Below are positions 25,647-35,172 of a stretch of 64,000 nucleotides of DNA, piece after piece. A program made the translations under genes and the position numbers. Position 1 is the first letter of the stretch. Every line of letters starts with the position of its first letter. The notes beneath the pieces are model-generated. The model made no database searches and was not told the DNA's origin. It was given only the letters and a program-made list of their open reading frames with translations. Source of the stretch: Thermohalobaculum sp965263335 (GTDB lineage: Bacteria > Pseudomonadota > Alphaproteobacteria > Rhodobacterales > Rhodobacteraceae); the NCBI GenBank assembly GCA_965263335.1, contig CBDHHE010000001.1, positions 5,146,001 to 5,210,000 of the forward strand. The letters are read 5' to 3'.

Positions 25647-27371
25647 ATGACGGACCTGATCCTGTTCAACGGCCATGTCTGCACGTTCGACGCGGATTGT
25701 CCCCAGGCTGAGGCCATCGCGATCAAAGGCGACAAGATCGAGGCCATCGGAACGAACGCGGAGATCATGGCGATTGCCGGGGAAACAGAAACGATCGACC
25801 TGGGCGGTCAACTGGTGATTCCAGGGCTTATCGACAGCCACACGCATATCATTCGTCAGGGCAACAATTTCGCCATGGAGCTGCGCTGGGACCATGTGCC
25901 ATCGCTGGCCGACGGGCTCGCAATGCTCAAGGCACAGGCTCAACGCACGCCTGCAGGCCAATGGATCCGGGTGGTGGGCGGCTGGTCAGCCGACCAGTTC
26001 GCCGAGAAACGTCTGCCCACGATCGATGAGATCAATGCCGTTGCTCCGGACGTGCCTGTTTATGTGCTCCACCTCTATGACCGGTGCTGGCTCAATCGGG
26101 CCGCGTTGCGGGCACTTGGGATTGACGAACATTTCTACGAGCCCTTCGTCTCGGGCCGTCTGGAGAGGGATGACAACGGCCTGCCTACCGGCTTGGCGCT
26201 TGCCCGGCCCAATGCGCAGCCTCTCTATGCGCTGCTGGACATGGCGCCGAAGCTGGAGTTCGAACAACAGCTTCTGTCGACGAAGCACTACTTCCGGGCT
26301 CTGAACGGGCTGGGCCTGACCTCGGCGCTCGATTGTGCGGGCGGGTTCCTGAACTACCCGGACGACTACGGTGTCATCACCGAGCTGAACCGCCGGGGCG
26401 AACAGACCGTGCGCATTGGCTACCAGCTGTTCGCTCAGCGCCCGCTGTTCGAACTGGATGATTTCAAGCGCTGGAATGATCTGGTGAAGCCGGACGAGGG
26501 AAACGCCTATCTGAAATGCATCGGTGCCGGTGAGATGTTGGTGGCCTCGGCCTACGACTTCGAGGACTTTTCCTTTCCCCGACCGGATCTGCCCAAACGC
26601 ATGGAGAGCGATCTGAGGCCGGTGCTTGAGTTTTTGCTGAAGAACCGCTGGCCGATCCGCTTTCACTGCACCTACGAGGAAAGCGCGCACCGGCTGCTGA
26701 CCGTGCTCGAGGAGGTCGGCCGCGACAAGGGGCTCGAGGAGCTGAACTGGATCTTCGACCATGGCGAGACCATCAGCGAGGCCACGATGGAATGGGTCGC
26801 CCGTCTCGGCGGCGGGATCTCCTATCAGAACCGCATCGCCTTCCAGGCGACGGCCTATCGTGATCGGTATGGGGAGGCGGCGCTGCGCGAGGTCATGCCT
26901 GTGCGCAAGATGATGGCCTCGGGCGTGCCTCTCGCCGCAGGCACCGATGCGACGCGCGTGTCTTCCTACAATCCTTGGCTTGCGATTCACTGGGCGGTCT
27001 CGGGCAAGGGACGAGGGGGCGATGTGATCTGGTCGCCCGAGAACAGGCTGAGCCGCGAAGAGGCGTTGCGCCACTGGACGGCAGCCGGGGCTTGGTTCAG
27101 CCGGGAAGAAGGGCAGAAGGGTCAGATCAAACCCGGCCAGCTGGCGGACATTGCTGTCCTCGACAGAGACTACTTCTCGATCCCTGAAGAAGAAATCGCG
27201 GACATCACCGCCGACCTGACGCTGTCGGGCGGAAGGATCGCACACGCCAAGGGCGCCTTCGCAGCTCACGCACCAGCGCCACTGCCGGAGCTGCCGGACT
27301 GGTCGCCCGTGCCCGTCTTCGGCGCCCCCGGAGCGCCGGGCAGGCGCGGCACGGCAATGGCCGCGGAATAG
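25647..27371 (+). CDS. Cytoplasmic amidohydrolase, YtcJ-like
   Basis: A 574-residue amidohydrolase of the same family as its upstream neighbour, but starting directly with MTDLILFNGHVCTFD and lacking a signal peptide. HxH metal ligands are in DSHTHIIRQ. LAAGTDATRVSSYNPW and PGQLADIAVLDRDYF match the neighbour closely, so the pair arose by duplication. One enzyme may work in the periplasm and the other in the cytoplasm on the same compound class. GAAGGAGA precedes the ATG. It is followed after 27 bases by the XapX gene in the same operon. Confidence 0.87.
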   Translation: MTDLILFNGHVCTFDADCPQAEAIAIKGDKIEAIGTNAEIMAIAGETETIDLGGQLVIPGLIDSHTHIIRQGNNFAMELRWDHVPSLADGLAMLKAQAQRTPAGQWIRVVGGWSADQFAEKRLPTIDEINAVAPDVPVYVLHLYDRCWLNRAALRALGIDEHFYEPFVSGRLERDDNGLPTGLALARPNAQPLYALLDMAPKLEFEQQLLSTKHYFRALNGLGLTSALDCAGGFLNYPDDYGVITELNRRGEQTVRIGYQLFAQRPLFELDDFKRWNDLVKPDEGNAYLKCIGAGEMLVASAYDFEDFSFPRPDLPKRMESDLRPVLEFLLKNRWPIRFHCTYEESAHRLLTVLEEVGRDKGLEELNWIFDHGETISEATMEWVARLGGGISYQNRIAFQATAYRDRYGEAALREVMPVRKMMASGVPLAAGTDATRVSSYNPWLAIHWAVSGKGRGGDVIWSPENRLSREEALRHWTAAGAWFSREEGQKGQIKPGQLADIAVLDRDYFSIPEEEIADITADLTLSGGRIAHAKGAFAAHAPAPLPELPDWSPVPVFGAPGAPGRRGTAMAAE

Positions 27372-27398
27372 TGCTGCGAGAAACTGGAGGAAGAAACC

Positions 27399-27647
27399 AT
27401 GGACTGGAGAGCGTACGCAATTTCTCTGGCTGTCGGCCTGCTGGTGGGGGGTATCTATGCACTGCTGAACACGCGTTCACCCGCGCCGCCGGTCATCGCT
27501 TTACTGGGCCTCCTGGGCATGCTGATCGGCGAGAGCCTGGCGTCGTGGGCAAAGCAGAAAATGACATTGGCCCAGGCGACAGAGCACTGTCTGCACAAGA
27601 AGGACTTTGCGTCTGCAACGTCCCAACAGCGGGGGGAGAGCGCATGA
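27399..27647 (+). CDS. XapX-domain small membrane protein
   Basis: An 82-residue protein with two hydrophobic segments (about 6-26 and 31-51) and the XapX-type pattern LVGGIYALLNTRSPAPPVIA followed by LLGMLIGE. XapX proteins are small inner-membrane proteins of unknown function, often near catabolic or xanthosine genes. The stop codon overlaps the next start as ATGA, so translation is coupled to the efflux adaptor. GGAGGAAG lies before the ATG. Confidence 0.8.
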   Translation: MDWRAYAISLAVGLLVGGIYALLNTRSPAPPVIALLGLLGMLIGESLASWAKQKMTLAQATEHCLHKKDFASATSQQRGESA

Positions 27648-28540
27648 CCAGAGAATTCATGCGCCCCTATCCTCGGCGGGATGGTCCGACGGCGCGGATC
27701 CTCGCCACAGCGCTCGCAGCGATTGCCATGGTTCTGGCGGCGTTTGGCGTGCACCAGCCCGCGCAGGCTGAGACCCTGGTCTTTGAAGGTCGAGTCGAAG
27801 CCTACGAGCGGGCAGAACTCTCCAGCCAACTGGATGGTGTGGTGGCCGAGATCCTGTTCGTGGGCGGCGAGATGGTCTCGAAGGGTCAGGTTCTGATTCG
27901 CCTCGACGCGGACGATGCCGATCTGGCAAAGGCCGAGGCCGCCGCCTTGATGACCCAGGTCGAGGCGGACGTCACCCATGCGCGCCAAGAGGCCGAGCGG
28001 GTTCGAACATTGGTGCGGCGGGGTATTGCAACACAAGCGCAACAGCAGGCGGCCCAGCAGACGCTGAGCGTGGCCGAAGCCCGACTGGCCAGCGCTCGTG
28101 TGGCGATCCGGCGCGCGGACCTGGACTTGGCGCGAACCACGATCGAGGCCGGCATCTCGGGGATCGTCGACCGGCCCAGGATCTCCAAGGGCGCGTATGT
28201 CGAGGCGGAATCCGGCGCGCCGCTGGGAGAGATTGTCCGGATCGACCCGGCGTTGATCGCTTACCAAGTGCCATATGCCACCCGGATCGCGGCAATGCGG
28301 ATCAGCAACGCGCCGGATCTGCAAGAGTTGTTCAAGCGCATTCAGTTGACGGTCCGTTTGCCTGGTGGCGAAGTTTATCCACATCCTGCAAAGCCCGACT
28401 TCGCCTCGGCCACCATTGATGCCGAGACCGGCCTGCTGACGGTCTGGGCCGCGATTCCCAACCCAAAGGGCCTGCTTAGGCCCGGACTCGCGGTCTCGGT
28501 CACGTCCGAGATCCTCGCAAACGGAGACGCCACACAATGA
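27644..28540 (+). CDS. RND/HlyD-type periplasmic efflux adaptor
   Basis: A 298-residue membrane-fusion protein. A hydrophobic segment near residues 20-42 (ending AQAET) serves as signal peptide. The lipoyl halves flank a short coiled coil (AAALMTQVEADVTHARQEAE), and TTIEAGISGIVDRPRISKG matches RND-type adaptors such as AcrA/MexA. Adaptors normally couple an inner-membrane pump to an outer-membrane channel. No RND pump follows; instead an MFS exporter starts with an ATGA overlap, so the partner is probably that MFS protein. The annotated frame is open further upstream, but ATG 27644 fits the operon overlap. Confidence 0.82.
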   Translation: MTREFMRPYPRRDGPTARILATALAAIAMVLAAFGVHQPAQAETLVFEGRVEAYERAELSSQLDGVVAEILFVGGEMVSKGQVLIRLDADDADLAKAEAAALMTQVEADVTHARQEAERVRTLVRRGIATQAQQQAAQQTLSVAEARLASARVAIRRADLDLARTTIEAGISGIVDRPRISKGAYVEAESGAPLGEIVRIDPALIAYQVPYATRIAAMRISNAPDLQELFKRIQLTVRLPGGEVYPHPAKPDFASATIDAETGLLTVWAAIPNPKGLLRPGLAVSVTSEILANGDATQ

Positions 28541-30144
28541 CCTCGACCGTTGCTCCTGCAGCCGTCGCCAGCGGACCGATGGCCCCCTTCCGCAACCGCG
28601 CCTTTACTGTGCTTTGGATCGCCACCGTCGCGTCGAACATCGGGACCTGGATGCACGATGTCGGCGCTGGATGGCTGATGACGGAGCTGGCACCCTCACC
28701 GCTCATGGTGGCTGCGGTGCAGGCGGCGACGACCCTGCCGATCTTTCTGTTCGCGCTGCTGGCTGGCGCGGTGGCCGACATCGTCGACCGCCGTCATCTG
28801 CTGATCGGGGTCAACGTCGCCATGGGCGTCGCGGCGCTTGCCATGGCTGCCCTGGTGCATCTGGACATGGTGACGCCCTGGATGCTGCTGGGCTTTACCT
28901 TTCTGTTTGGCACCGGCGCTGCTTTCATCGCGCCGGCGTGGCAGGCCATTGTGCCCAAGCTGGTGCCGCGCTCGGAACTTTCCGGGGCCATCGCCCTGAA
29001 CTCCATGGGAATCAACATCAGCCGCGCGATCGGCCCTGCGCTGGCGGGGTTCCTGATTGTGGCAGCGGGACTTGCCGCACCCTTCCTGGTCAACGCCATC
29101 AGCGTCATCGGCATTGTCGCGGCGCTATGGTGGTGGCGCCCCGAGCTCGAGCACAAACCGGCTCTGCCTGCAGAGCGCGTCGGCGGAGCCATCGTCGCGG
29201 GCCTGCGGTACGCGTGGAACAGCCCTGCCTTGAAGGCGACGCTCGTACGGGCCTTGGCATTCTTCCTGTTCGCGAGCGCTTTCTGGGCGATGTTGCCGCT
29301 GATCGCGCGAGAGGTCTTGCAGGGTGGGCCGACGCTTTATGGTCTGATGCTGGCGGGCGTTGGTGCAGGCGCGGTCGGGGGCGCATTGGTCCTGCCGAAG
29401 ATCAAGGCGCGGTTGGGCGCAGACGGCACGGTGGCGGCGGGCACAGCCGGTACGGCGGTGGTCATGGTGCTGATGGCTGTTGCGCCCAATCAGGTCCTGG
29501 CCATCTCGGCCTCGGTCATGGCTGGCCTTTCGTGGATCGCAGTTCTCTCCAGCCTCAACGTTTCCGCACAGACGGCCCTGCCGGACTGGGTGCGCGCCCG
29601 TGGTCTGTCGGTCTTTCTGACGGTGTTCTTCGGGGCGATGTCGATTGGCAGCCTTGCCTGGGGTCAAGTCGCGTCGCTTTGGGGCGTACCCCTCGCTCTG
29701 TTGGCAGCGGCGGCAGGTGCGGTTCTGATGATCCCGTTGGTCCGGTCGGCGCATCTCGGTCTGGGAGCGACACAGGACCTCGTCCCGTCGATGCATTGGC
29801 CCGAGCCCATTTTGTCCGGCGATACCACCCCCGACGGCCCTGTGATGATACAGGTCAGCTATCGGGTCGGACTTGGCAATCAGGCGACCTTCTTCGCGCT
29901 GATCAAACAGCTATCGGCCAGCCGCCGGCGTGGCGGCGGATACCGTTGGTCGGTGATGCAGGATGCTGAGGCGCCTGAAGTGTTTGTCGAGACGTGGTGG
30001 GAAGCTTCGTGGCTTGACCATCAGCGCCAGCATCAACGTGTCAGCCGCGAGGACCAGAAGCTGCAGGAGCAGATCGCCGGGCTGCTCTTACCCGATCACA
30101 CAACAAGCGTTCGGCACTATATCGGCCTGCAATCCCACAGGTGA
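28537..30144 (+). CDS. MFS exporter (MFS_3/EntS-like) with C-terminal accessory domain
   Basis: A 535-residue protein. Residues about 10-400 are a major facilitator transporter with about 12 hydrophobic helices and FRNRAFTVLWIATVASNIG at the start, typical of the MFS_3 family that includes enterobactin exporter EntS. The last ~110 residues (from DGPVMIQVSYRVG) form a soluble ferredoxin-like/antibiotic-monooxygenase-like domain that this family often carries. It overlaps the adaptor gene by ATGA and ends the operon. It probably exports a toxic substrate or product of the hydrolase pathway. Confidence 0.86.
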   Translation: MTSTVAPAAVASGPMAPFRNRAFTVLWIATVASNIGTWMHDVGAGWLMTELAPSPLMVAAVQAATTLPIFLFALLAGAVADIVDRRHLLIGVNVAMGVAALAMAALVHLDMVTPWMLLGFTFLFGTGAAFIAPAWQAIVPKLVPRSELSGAIALNSMGINISRAIGPALAGFLIVAAGLAAPFLVNAISVIGIVAALWWWRPELEHKPALPAERVGGAIVAGLRYAWNSPALKATLVRALAFFLFASAFWAMLPLIAREVLQGGPTLYGLMLAGVGAGAVGGALVLPKIKARLGADGTVAAGTAGTAVVMVLMAVAPNQVLAISASVMAGLSWIAVLSSLNVSAQTALPDWVRARGLSVFLTVFFGAMSIGSLAWGQVASLWGVPLALLAAAAGAVLMIPLVRSAHLGLGATQDLVPSMHWPEPILSGDTTPDGPVMIQVSYRVGLGNQATFFALIKQLSASRRRGGGYRWSVMQDAEAPEVFVETWWEASWLDHQRQHQRVSREDQKLQEQIAGLLLPDHTTSVRHYIGLQSHR

Positions 30145-30547
30145 CTGGCGATGGAGGCGAGCTTGTCAGCCGGCGGGCTCGCCTGCGAATGCAACGAGCG
30201 CCATCGAGTCTGGCTGGAACGTCGTCATGCCGTTCAGTTGAAGCTCGGCTGTGGTTCACGGGGAAGGTTGTTGGTGCGCAGGACATCCAGCGATGCCTCG
30301 CTGGTACACTTCGGTCGTCCGCCCCAGTTCCGCGAAAGACTTAAACTGGCGCAGGGCGGCTGCCCGCTCAGGTTCAGGCGCACGTCCATAGACTGGGGAA
30401 AAGTGGACGGTCTTGAGCGGACCAAGGGAAGTTTCGGGTTGTCGCGATGCAGCATCCGGAGACCGGACTTTCCATGTGCCATGGCCGAATGACACGTTCG
30501 CGCCGATAAGCCTGCAATCGGGGCAGCGCTCGATGCTCGTGTGCCGA
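30145..30547. other. Gene-free stretch
   Basis: No convincing coding region or RNA gene is seen between the MFS gene and the ChaC-like gene, which are convergent. Short open frames here lack ribosome sites and family features. Confidence 0.6.
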
Positions 30548-31303
30548 TCAATCGTCCTCGTTTATGAACTTTGTCGCGAGGGCATGAAGCCGGCGCATCT
30601 CAACGTCCTCGATGCCCAGCTCACCGAAATGGCGCACCAGTGAATCCAGGTACTCGAAGTTTGTCCCGAGCCGGCCGTGGGCCGTGGCGATGATCTTGGC
30701 AGCCTCAGTGTGCGGGATACCTGGTGCGTATCTGTAATTGTTCTGATCCATGACGAACACCAATGCATCGACGCGCCCTTGAGGTGTCGCAACTTCCTGA
30801 AAGATCGGGCGATACGCCCCTGCAAACATCTCGCGCCGCCACATGTACTCCGTTTCCTGATCGACAAGCGCGGCGGACAATCGAAAGACGACACCCTCGC
30901 ACTGCCCTCCGTCTTCCAGCGCCACCATCAAACCAGGCAGTTCGCGGCTCCCGCGTCCGCCTTCAATCCGCATGCAAAACGTTCGACGCCAGCCCTGCAG
31001 GCTGCCGAAGCGATACTCTTCAACGTATACGGCGGGATCCCAGATCAAAGAGCCGTAGGCGAACACCCACAGATCGTCTGACAATCGATCGTGCAGAACC
31101 TTACGGCGGTTCGCTTCGCGAGCGTCATGCTCCATGCGCCAGCCCGCTGGCCAGTTTTCTTCTTCGGCTTGAGCATCCAGCTCGGCGAAGCGTTGATGGC
31201 CGAACCGCATTTGGGATGCGTCCGGAGGCGTGACGAGGCCCTTCAACGAAGGTGCATGACGAAAGACATGATCTGCGAAAGGCATCAGACGGGAGAGCCT
31301 CAT
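30548..31303 (-). CDS. Gamma-glutamylcyclotransferase, ChaC-like
   Basis: About 251 residues with the ChaC/GGCT signature VFAYGSLIWDP (glycine/serine loop) and a candidate catalytic Glu in QCEGVVFRL. The C-terminal part includes YRYAPGIPHTEAAKIIATAHG, as in bacterial ChaC proteins. The family degrades glutathione to 5-oxoproline and Cys-Gly in the cytoplasm. The start is uncertain: the frame is open to a TTG at 31375, and ATGs at 31303 and 31285 lack clear ribosome sites. The N-terminal ~70 residues before the core are longer than usual. Confidence 0.82.
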   Translation of the reverse strand: MRLSRLMPFADHVFRHAPSLKGLVTPPDASQMRFGHQRFAELDAQAEEENWPAGWRMEHDAREANRRKVLHDRLSDDLWVFAYGSLIWDPAVYVEEYRFGSLQGWRRTFCMRIEGGRGSRELPGLMVALEDGGQCEGVVFRLSAALVDQETEYMWRREMFAGAYRPIFQEVATPQGRVDALVFVMDQNNYRYAPGIPHTEAAKIIATAHGRLGTNFEYLDSLVRHFGELGIEDVEMRRLHALATKFINEDD

Positions 31304-31375
31304 TGGGTCGCGAAGCGCATGAAGAAACTCAGAATGACCTGAGCTTTGCCTGAGAGCAACACAGCTTGCCTGCAA

Positions 31376-31796
31376 AGTGTTTCGGCTCTGAGGAGACGTT
31401 CGAGACCGGTCGGGTCAGCAGCAGCAAACGCAACATCGCAGTCTTGAGGACCCTACAGGACATGGCTCTATCAGAAGTCGCATAGCAGGCTGCGATCATT
31501 CACTGAAACTGGTTTGAGGCACTTCTATGAGGCAAGGAGGGTTCAGCGTTCCCCATAGGTGCAGGACCTGCCTCAGGGAGCGCCTGCAACCCGTTGTCTT
31601 CGGCTGGGCGCAGACGTCGGACACCTGTTCGGCATGAACCGACCTTCTGTCGCCGGGCGGGCACAAATCCGAACGCAAATCCAGCAAAAGGGCTGGCCAA
31701 ATGTCAAAACCAGGCGTTGTCACGCGATGCGTGCCCGAGCGCGCTCTCCGAGAGGAGGACATCACGTTCCTCGGGCCATTGTCGGCCGTTCGACAT
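31376..31796. other. Gene-free stretch before the tRNA-Gly half
   Basis: No supported gene. A minus-strand frame of 109 codons is present but has no family features and overlaps the 44-base repeat, so it is not called. Confidence 0.55.
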
Positions 31797-31840
31797 CGCA
31801 CCCATACTTGACGAACTGACGGCAAAATCGTAGGTGGACC
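31797..31840. repeat. 44-base dispersed repeat, copy B
   Basis: Matches 17947-17990 at about 37 of 44 positions. This copy ends seven bases before the tRNA-Gly half, so it lies at the apparent edge of the integrated segment. Confidence 0.5.
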
Positions 31841-31847
31841 GCTCGGC

Positions 31848-31892
31848 GCGGGCGTTGTGTAGTGGTAAGACCTCAGCCTTCCAAGCTGATGA
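31848..31892 (+). tRNA. tRNA-Gly (UCC) 5' half, partial
   Basis: The sequence begins with acceptor GCGGGCG, a D-arm with AGTGGTA, and a good anticodon arm TCAGC-CTTCCAA-GCTGA carrying anticodon UCC. Beyond about 31892 the T-arm and the 3' acceptor (expected CGCCCGC) are absent, and the D-stem has a mismatch. It is therefore a truncated or pseudo tRNA, directly upstream of a tyrosine recombinase gene. It most likely marks an integration site in which the crossover was in the anticodon arm, or an old decayed junction. Confidence 0.55.
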
Positions 31893-32013
31893 CTTGAATT
31901 TCATGTAGTCGCATTGGGTTGCTATCTATCTCATTTTATTTGATAATATCTCGCACCCGGGCACACCGAGTTGCGCTCGCTTGCATGCAGTTTCCGACAA
32001 AATACCGACAAAA

Positions 32014-33086
32014 ATGCCAAAGCTCACAGAGACGTTTGCCAGGAAGACACCGCATGCGAGTGCGGGCACGAAGAAGCACTGGGACACGGAGATCAAAGGC
32101 TTCGTGCTCTTTGTCGGCAAGCGATCGAAGACCTGGTATTTCCAGAAGGATGTTGGCGGACACACCACGCGCAGGCTGATTGGCCGGTATCCGACGATCT
32201 CAGCAGAGGGCGCGCGCCAGACGGCCATGGGGCTGGCACTTGAGATGTCTCGTGGGTCAGGCAAGGTCGTGCAGATTGGTGCGCCAACCCTCGAGACAGC
32301 AATGGAAGCCTACCTGGCGCGACCGAAGCTGCGCTCTGAAGTTTACAAGGACGACACGCGCGCCCAGCTCGACAAGCAGCTCAAGGGCTGGCTGCGCTTG
32401 CCTCTCGACGAGATCACGAAGGCGATGGTTGTGGCGCGCCATCGAGAGCTGGCACATGTGCCGTCTACGGCAAATCATACGCTTCGCCGGCTTCGAGCGA
32501 TCTGGAACCACGCGCGGCGTACTCATGATTTGCCGGAGTCGCCGACTTCGGCGATCGAGTGGTATCCGGAGCCGCCGAGCGGAGAAGTCATCCCGGATCT
32601 CTCGGAGTGGGCCAGAGTGGTCGGTGACCTCTTCAACCCGATCCACAGTGCTTACTATCGCTTGCTTCTGTTCACTGGCCTGCGGAAGAGCGAAGCCCTC
32701 AAGCTGGAATGGCAGCACGTCCACACGGAAAAGCTGCACATTCCCATGACCAAGAACGGGCGCCCGTTCGATTTGCCAATCCTGCAACTCCACCACGAGA
32801 TCCTTGAGCCTGTTCGCGGCCTTGATCGCCGGTGGGTGTTCCCCTCGCCCAAAGCGCCGGACGGCCACCTCACATCACCTGCGCGGCTTCCATGGCCACT
32901 GCATGCCCACAGGCGCACCTTCGCGACCGTCGCCGTTGAAGCGGGCGTGCTCGAGGAGATTGTTGCACGCCTTCTCAATCACACACCGCTTTCGATCACC
33001 GGTCAACGCTACGCCAAGCCGTCGCTCGACGCCTCAGACCTGCAATGGAGAAGGTTTGCATGGAGATCGAAAGGCGCGTGCGCTGA
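32014..33086 (+). CDS. int: Tyrosine recombinase (phage/island integrase), C-terminus frameshifted
   Basis: An N-terminal DUF4102-like arm-binding domain (about 1-90) and a catalytic domain with the full set: Arg224 (TGLRKSEALKLEW), Lys247 (TKNGRPF), His297-x-x-Arg300 (LHAHR), His323 (LLNHTP) and Tyr333 (GQRYAKPSLDA). As written the frame continues to 33159 with unrelated residues. Adding one base after codon 340 (near 33032) gives LRPAMEKVCMEIERRVR and a stop at 33086, a tail that fits this integrase family. The catalytic residues precede the break, so activity may persist. ATG 32014 is preferred over the TTG at 31981. It adjoins the tRNA-Gly half. Confidence 0.85.
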
Positions 33087-33729
33087 AAAGTTCTGGGTGT
33101 GCAGTCTGCGATGGAGCAGCGAACTCAGTGCGAATATGTTTGTGCAGCGACTTCTTTGATCAAGCCAAGCCATCGACAACAACTTTCAGCCAACATTGCC
33201 CGAAATTGCAACCTTCTGTTCACTCTCAGCGATGAGTTCGATCCCAACGTTCTTGAAGTGCGAACTGGACGTCTGGCCCAGCGCGGGATCAGAGGTGTTA
33301 ACTGGAGTGTCGGCCTGATGCCCTGATGTTCCTCGGCATTGGTTGGAATGTCCGAAGTCAGGGGATGCCGACACATCGATCCCTATGAACCATTGTGCCC
33401 AAGGTGTGCCGCTTGTTGTCATTGGTCTAATGTTCCGGGAGCGTCAGTTTCGTCCCCACACTGACTGCTCTGTCACCGACGCCTTTCGCATCCGCAGCGT
33501 GCACTGGGAACGAGGACCGGCCCACAGCCGCCGTCTCCAAACTTTGCTGGCGCTGCAGTGCAGTATCTCCATTGTGGACGTCTAACCTTGCCAAACGAGG
33601 CTTAGTCGCTTCTTTCATCTGCACCTCGGAGAGTCTGACTTCCGACGACGAGTTGAAGGCCTAAGCCAAGGGGAAGGCACAGACGCACTATAGCCTGGCC
33701 GCCGCATGGCAGCGTGCCATATCTGGGAA
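33087..33729. other. Gene-free stretch after the integrase
   Basis: About 640 bases with no supportable gene, RNA or hairpin. It may contain decayed remnants of an integrated element. Confidence 0.5.
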
Positions 33730-35172
33730 ATGAAGTTCGCTCACCTCACACCGCTGGTTGCGATTGCGGCGCTTGCCCTTGCCATTCTTGCAGCGGTTCA
33801 GGTGGAGGGTGCGCGAGGTTCGATAGACATCAAGCGCATGTACTTTGACCAAACACCCGTGACCATCTACCGGGGGCAGGCCCCGGAAAAGTCCCTGGTC
33901 GTCGTCTCACATGGCTTTGCCGGATCTCGCCAAATGATGGAGGCAATATCGCTGACCCTCGCCCATTCAGGTCATGTGGTCGTCTCATTCGATTACCTCG
34001 GCCATGGACGGCATAGTGTTCCGTTGTCGCCCGACATTCACGCGCTGACCGGAACGACCGAGGATCTGATCGAACAGACGATGGAGGTGGTCGAGCAGGC
34101 GCGCCAACTCATCGATGCAGAGGAAATCTCCTTAGTTGGACATTCCATGGCAACGGACGTGGTCGTACGCGCTGCGGCAAGACTTGCAAGTGTTCGGAAC
34201 GTTGTTGCGATATCGATGTATTCGGAAGCCGTGACGTCGGAACACCCGGGAAGGTTGTTGATCGTCTCTGGGGCACACGAGGCGCGACTACGCGAAGTTG
34301 CCCTAGATGCAATTGCCCAGATCGGCCCACGGGACGAGGCTCGGACGGTGACGAAACACGGGATCGAACGTCGAGCGGTCGCTGCACCGTGGGTCGGGCA
34401 TGTGGGCGTGTTATGGTCCGCAACCACGTTTTCAGAAGTTGCTGAGTGGTTGGGTTCGGCCGCGCATCCGCAAGCAACTGGACCCTGGATCGCTATTCTG
34501 CTCCTCTCTATCTGTACACTCTTCTGGGCATTGTCCCAGCGGTTTCCCAAAGCGACCCCGGCCCCCAAACCGAACGTGCGCAGCGCCTGTCTGGCTTCGA
34601 TCCTTTCTGCGCCCATAGCATTTCTGGCCGGTCTCAGCGGATTGTCTGCGATTGGGCTGTCCGGCTTTGGGGCACTGGCACTCTGCTTTGGCGCTTGGGG
34701 CGTGGTTGTACTGGCCATATTGCGTCCGCATTTTCGTTTTTCCTCAGCAGATGCCTGGGTAGGACTTGCACTGCTTGTGTGGGGGATCGGTGTCTTTGCA
34801 CTCGCCATGGACCGCTATGCGGCAGCCTTTGTTCCCACCGGGATCAGGGTGTCGCTGATGGCTCTGCTGATGATGCCGATGATTGTCTTCGCACTCGCCG
34901 ATAGAGCGATAGTACATGGACGACACCCGTTGGTCAGAGTACTGCTCCGCTTTCCATTCCTGGCGGCACTGCTTGGCGCAATGATCTTCGGACAAGACGG
35001 GATCGGTATGCTGTTCACGGTGGTGCCGGTCTTGGTCTTGTTCTTCATCGTGTACGGGACAATGGCAGCGTGGGCGTCACGCGATGGTGGGATATTGGCT
35101 GTGGGCAGTGCGTCAGGAGTAGTCCTGGCTTGGTCGATTGCGGCTTCCACTCCGCTGTTCACGGCGGTATAG
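33730..35172 (+). CDS. Alpha/beta hydrolase fused to a multi-pass membrane domain
   Basis: A 480-residue protein. After an N-terminal hydrophobic anchor (about 4-25) comes an alpha/beta hydrolase domain with oxyanion motif SHGFAGS and nucleophile elbow LVGHSMATD (GHSMA), with a later His in PWVGHVGV. The C-terminal ~230 residues contain about seven or eight hydrophobic helices. The hydrolase domain is probably extracytoplasmic, anchored by both ends. The combination is uncommon and the substrate is unknown. ATG 33730 is used because the anchor starts there. No operon partner is close by. Confidence 0.75.
   Translation: MKFAHLTPLVAIAALALAILAAVQVEGARGSIDIKRMYFDQTPVTIYRGQAPEKSLVVVSHGFAGSRQMMEAISLTLAHSGHVVVSFDYLGHGRHSVPLSPDIHALTGTTEDLIEQTMEVVEQARQLIDAEEISLVGHSMATDVVVRAAARLASVRNVVAISMYSEAVTSEHPGRLLIVSGAHEARLREVALDAIAQIGPRDEARTVTKHGIERRAVAAPWVGHVGVLWSATTFSEVAEWLGSAAHPQATGPWIAILLLSICTLFWALSQRFPKATPAPKPNVRSACLASILSAPIAFLAGLSGLSAIGLSGFGALALCFGAWGVVVLAILRPHFRFSSADAWVGLALLVWGIGVFALAMDRYAAAFVPTGIRVSLMALLMMPMIVFALADRAIVHGRHPLVRVLLRFPFLAALLGAMIFGQDGIGMLFTVVPVLVLFFIVYGTMAAWASRDGGILAVGSASGVVLAWSIAASTPLFTAV

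Noticed and set aside
25986..27269. 427-codon minus-strand frame
   Set aside because: Lies antisense within the second amidohydrolase gene; no family features.
31848..31920. Complete tRNA-Gly gene
   Set aside because: The 3' acceptor strand and T-arm are missing and the D-stem has a mismatch, so only a partial call is justified.
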